This document shows, piece after piece, positions 6,634-7,848 of a stretch of DNA of 7,848 nt (within the stretch, counting starts at the first letter, position 1; each line of letters opens with the position of its first letter). Both the position numbers and the translations under genes were made by a program. This stretch comes from Silvanigrellales bacterium. GTDB taxonomy: Bacteria > Bdellovibrionota_B > Oligoflexia > Silvanigrellales > Silvanigrellaceae. The stretch spans positions 1-7,848 of the forward strand of contig JANQPW010000493.1 of assembly GCA_028285285.1 (NCBI GenBank), written 5' to 3'. A model generated the notes under the pieces. It was not told the origin of the DNA and did not search any database. It saw only the letters and a list, made by a program, of their open reading frames with translations.

Positions 6634-6863
6634 TTGGACTGCTTTGACTCCAACTCAAAGTTCTCTCGACTGGCCTGAAGAGCCCGCTGGGCCTTGACCC
6701 AACGAAACCATTGCAAAGATTGATCGATCAGCCAGTAATGAGATGCCATCACATTTGCCGGCATGATAGAACGCGCAAAGGCCAGAGCCTCTTCGTCGCT
6801 GGCTTGGTGGTGAGACTCCACATAGCGGCGAAACATGACCTTGAATTGATTCTTATCAAACAT
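6624..6863 (-). CDS. Small unknown protein, 79 residues
   Basis: No recognised family. A compact, probably all-helical cytoplasmic protein rich in aromatic and charged residues: FKVMFRRYVESHHQASDEEA (7-26), then ARSIMPANVMASHYWLIDQ (30-48), SLQWFRWVKAQRALQASREN (49-68) and a polar tail ending in Cys. No signal peptide. The ATG at 6863 has GGAGAG upstream with GGAG eight bases away, a better ribosome-binding site than most genes here, which is the main support for its being real. It is convergent with the coupled pair and divergent from the beta-helix gene, and an 8-bp perfect palindrome sits about 20 bp before its start. Confidence 0.65.
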   Translation of the reverse strand: MFDKNQFKVMFRRYVESHHQASDEEALAFARSIMPANVMASHYWLIDQSLQWFRWVKAQRALQASRENFELESKQSNLC

Positions 6864-6881
6864 TCCGTTCTCTCCATCGAA

Positions 6882-6899
6882 GGTGGCTAGATAGCCACC
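6882..6899. repeat. Perfect 8-bp inverted repeat (GGTGGCTA-GA-TAGCCACC)
   Basis: An 18-bp palindrome with two central bases, 18 bp upstream of the small gene's start codon. Its right arm also forms the palindrome CACCGGTG (6896-6903), so the site offers alternative pairings. With no T tract it is more like a protein-binding site or leader hairpin than a terminator. Confidence 0.45.
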
Positions 6900-6920
6900 G
6901 GTGACTCACAATTTGCACAT

Positions 6921-6935
6921 CGGCATCTTTTGCCG
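6921..6935. repeat. Inverted repeat CGGCA-TCTTT-TGCCG
   Basis: Perfect 5-bp arms with a 5-base loop in the divergent gap. It is followed by neither a T tract nor a start codon. Could be part of a structured leader. Confidence 0.3.
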
Positions 6936-6957
6936 CACCTTGATGGGAGATTCTGAG

Positions 6958-6987
6958 GTGGAAGGAAGAATTCTCTGTCTCTTCCAC
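6958..6987. repeat. Inverted repeat GTGGAAG-N16-CTTCCAC
   Basis: Perfect 7-bp arms separated by 16 bases that include the small palindrome AGAATTCT (6967-6974). It sits 48 bp upstream of the beta-helix gene's start, where an operator or a leader stem would be expected. Confidence 0.35.
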
Positions 6988-7034
6988 ATCAACCGAGTTC
7001 TCAGCTTGTTTGAGGTTTCACAAAGGAACAGGAA

Positions 7035-7745
7035 ATGACGCCCGCAAATCAAATTGAAAATCAGCAGCTCTTTGAGCTCAATCAGCCCGACAACCGACTT
7101 TCTGCAGCACTCAAAGAATTTTTGGGCTCTGGAGTCTTCCCGTGGGAACTGTTGGGAGACCGACTCCGAGACTTTATTTGCCAACAGATAGAATCCGTTC
7201 CGCTTTCTGAGCGAATCCGGGGGAGTGTTCATTCCCAATCGGTCATTGAAGGAGACGACGTCGTGATTGAGAAGGGCGCAGTTGTTGAAGCCGGTGCACT
7301 TGTGCAAGGGCCAACCTATGTTTGTGCAGGGGCTACAATTCGCCATGGAGCCTACGTGCGAGGACAGGTTCACATTGGCGCAGACGCCGTGGTGGGGCAC
7401 ACCACCGAGATCAAAGGCAGCCTGTTGCTTCCTGGCGCAAAAGCTGCCCACTTTGCCTATGTTGGCAATTCGGTTTTGGGTTGCGAAAGCAACCTCGGGG
7501 CCGGCACAAAGCTCGCCAACCTTCGCTTCGATCATGGTCTGGTGGTCGTCAAGGGTCTTGGTGAAGCCTGGCCAACCCAATTGAAAAAATGCGGAGCGCT
7601 GCTGGGAAATCGGGCCCAGACCGGTTGCAATTCGGTGACCAACCCCGGAACCCTGCTCACGGCCGACTCCTATCTCAAACCCACAGAGTTGGGCACGGGT
7701 GTCGTGCACCGACCGCTGCGACAGCGCAGCCGCTCACAGGCTTAA
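7035..7745 (+). CDS. Stand-alone left-handed beta-helix acyltransferase, GlmU C-terminal-like
   Basis: Probable acetyl- or acyltransferase acting on a sugar or sugar nucleotide in the cytoplasm. The 236-residue product lacks the Rossmann nucleotidyltransferase half of GlmU. Residues 1-60 are helical; about 62-215 are imperfect hexapeptide repeats of the beta-helix (VHSQSVIEGDDVVIEKGAVV, VQGPTYVCAGATIRHGAYVR, VHIGADAVVGHTTEIKGS). The segment HFAYVGNSVLGCESNLGAG (139-157) followed by TKLANLRFDHG (158-168) matches the GlmU acetyltransferase site (form HLxYxGDxxxGxxxNIGAG then CNYDG), placing His139 at the catalytic His. The end (CGALLGNRAQTGCNSVTNPG, 186-205) matches the closing GlmU coils. ATG 7035 has AAGGA seven bases upstream. 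Similar stand-alone proteins are often annotated as UDP-GlcNAc diphosphorylase, which would be misleading here. The true substrate is unknown. Confidence 0.88.
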   Translation: MTPANQIENQQLFELNQPDNRLSAALKEFLGSGVFPWELLGDRLRDFICQQIESVPLSERIRGSVHSQSVIEGDDVVIEKGAVVEAGALVQGPTYVCAGATIRHGAYVRGQVHIGADAVVGHTTEIKGSLLLPGAKAAHFAYVGNSVLGCESNLGAGTKLANLRFDHGLVVVKGLGEAWPTQLKKCGALLGNRAQTGCNSVTNPGTLLTADSYLKPTELGTGVVHRPLRQRSRSQA

Positions 7746-7848
7746 GGTTCTAAAACTGGTGTCGTTCATTTCACCTCCTCAAGAAACAGGAACCGGCATT
7801 CGACCCATCAATTTTTGATTGTGGAAGGCCGCGTTGATGAAGAGTAAC
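7746..7848. other. Right-edge intergenic sequence
   Basis: No terminator with a T tract is visible after the beta-helix gene, although its last codons hold two perfect hairpins (GCACG-N5-CGTGC at 7693-7707 and GCTGCG-N4-CGCAGC at 7715-7730). On the minus strand a perfect AGGAGGTGA (7772-7780) precedes ATG 7769, but that frame closes after 11 codons. Confidence 0.4.
7837..7848 (+). CDS. Possible start of a further plus-strand gene (partial)
   Basis: Only four codons (Met-Lys-Ser-Asn) are visible. GGAAGG at 7823-7828 lies eight bases upstream of the ATG, a good ribosome-binding arrangement, and Met-Lys is common at signal-peptide starts. Nothing about function can be said. Confidence 0.25.

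Larger units (their letters stand above)
6864..7034. promoter_or_regulatory. Palindrome-rich divergent intergenic region
   Basis: 171 bp separate two divergent starts and carry several perfect inverted repeats: 6882-6899, overlapping CACCGGTG at 6896-6903, CGGCA-TCTTT-TGCCG at 6921-6935, and GTGGAAG-N16-CTTCCAC at 6958-6987. No good sigma70 promoter was found in either direction. The region may hold operators or a structured leader for the gene at 7035. Confidence 0.4.

Noticed and set aside
6906..7709. 267-codon open frame on the minus strand opposite the beta-helix gene
   Set aside because: Same in-register shadow effect; the sense protein has clear hexapeptide repeats and GlmU-like active-site motifs.
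7734..7769. 11-codon minus-strand frame behind a perfect AGGAGGTGA
   Set aside because: Only four bases separate the AGGAGG core from the ATG, the frame is tiny and it overlaps the end of the beta-helix gene. The motif is probably chance.

Overview
The window looks like ordinary chromosomal DNA from a Gram-negative-type bacterium. Genes are dense, GC is moderate, there are two lipobox lipoproteins, and no integrase, transposase, tRNA, rRNA or CRISPR array is visible. The pairing of a class II HMG-CoA reductase with an FMN-dependent type 2 isopentenyl diphosphate isomerase shows that isoprenoid precursors are probably made by the mevalonate route, which is a minority pathway in Gram-negative bacteria. 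Together with the poorly characterised lipoproteins this would fit a Bdellovibrionota- or myxobacteria-like lineage, but that placement is an inference and is not proved by anything here.

Region 1 (1-2047, minus strand) is a two-gene mevalonate-pathway operon. fni (idi type 2) comes first and overlaps mvaA by the 4-base GTGA. mvaA runs off the left edge after 322 codons. Neither gene had a single uninterrupted neighbour on the plus strand that could compete with it.

Region 2 (2048-5026, plus strand) starts divergently from fni across about 180 bp carrying a plausible sigma70-type promoter. It holds two predicted lipoproteins: a 533-residue protein of unknown function, then, past a probable weak terminator, a 368-residue lipoprotein whose central part has the Cys/His layout of a papain-fold (NlpC/P60-like) enzyme. 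The second is a candidate envelope peptidase or amidase.

Region 3 (5027-6591, plus strand) is a 240-bp regulatory-looking gap followed by two translationally coupled (ATGA overlap) genes for cytoplasmic proteins that I do not recognise. They very probably work together.

Region 4 (6592-7848) has a small minus-strand gene (79 residues) convergent with the pair and divergent from a stand-alone left-handed beta-helix acyltransferase that resembles only the C-terminal acetyltransferase half of GlmU. The 171-bp divergent gap between them is unusually rich in perfect inverted repeats. The last 100 bp may hold the start of another plus-strand gene.

Long stop-free frames lie antisense to most of the genes. 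They are in exact codon register with the sense genes and are explained by avoidance of TTA, CTA and TCA codons, so they were not annotated. I found no clear new defence, secretion or mobile system. The most promising unknowns are the papain-like lipoprotein, the coupled unknown pair and the palindrome-rich divergent gap.
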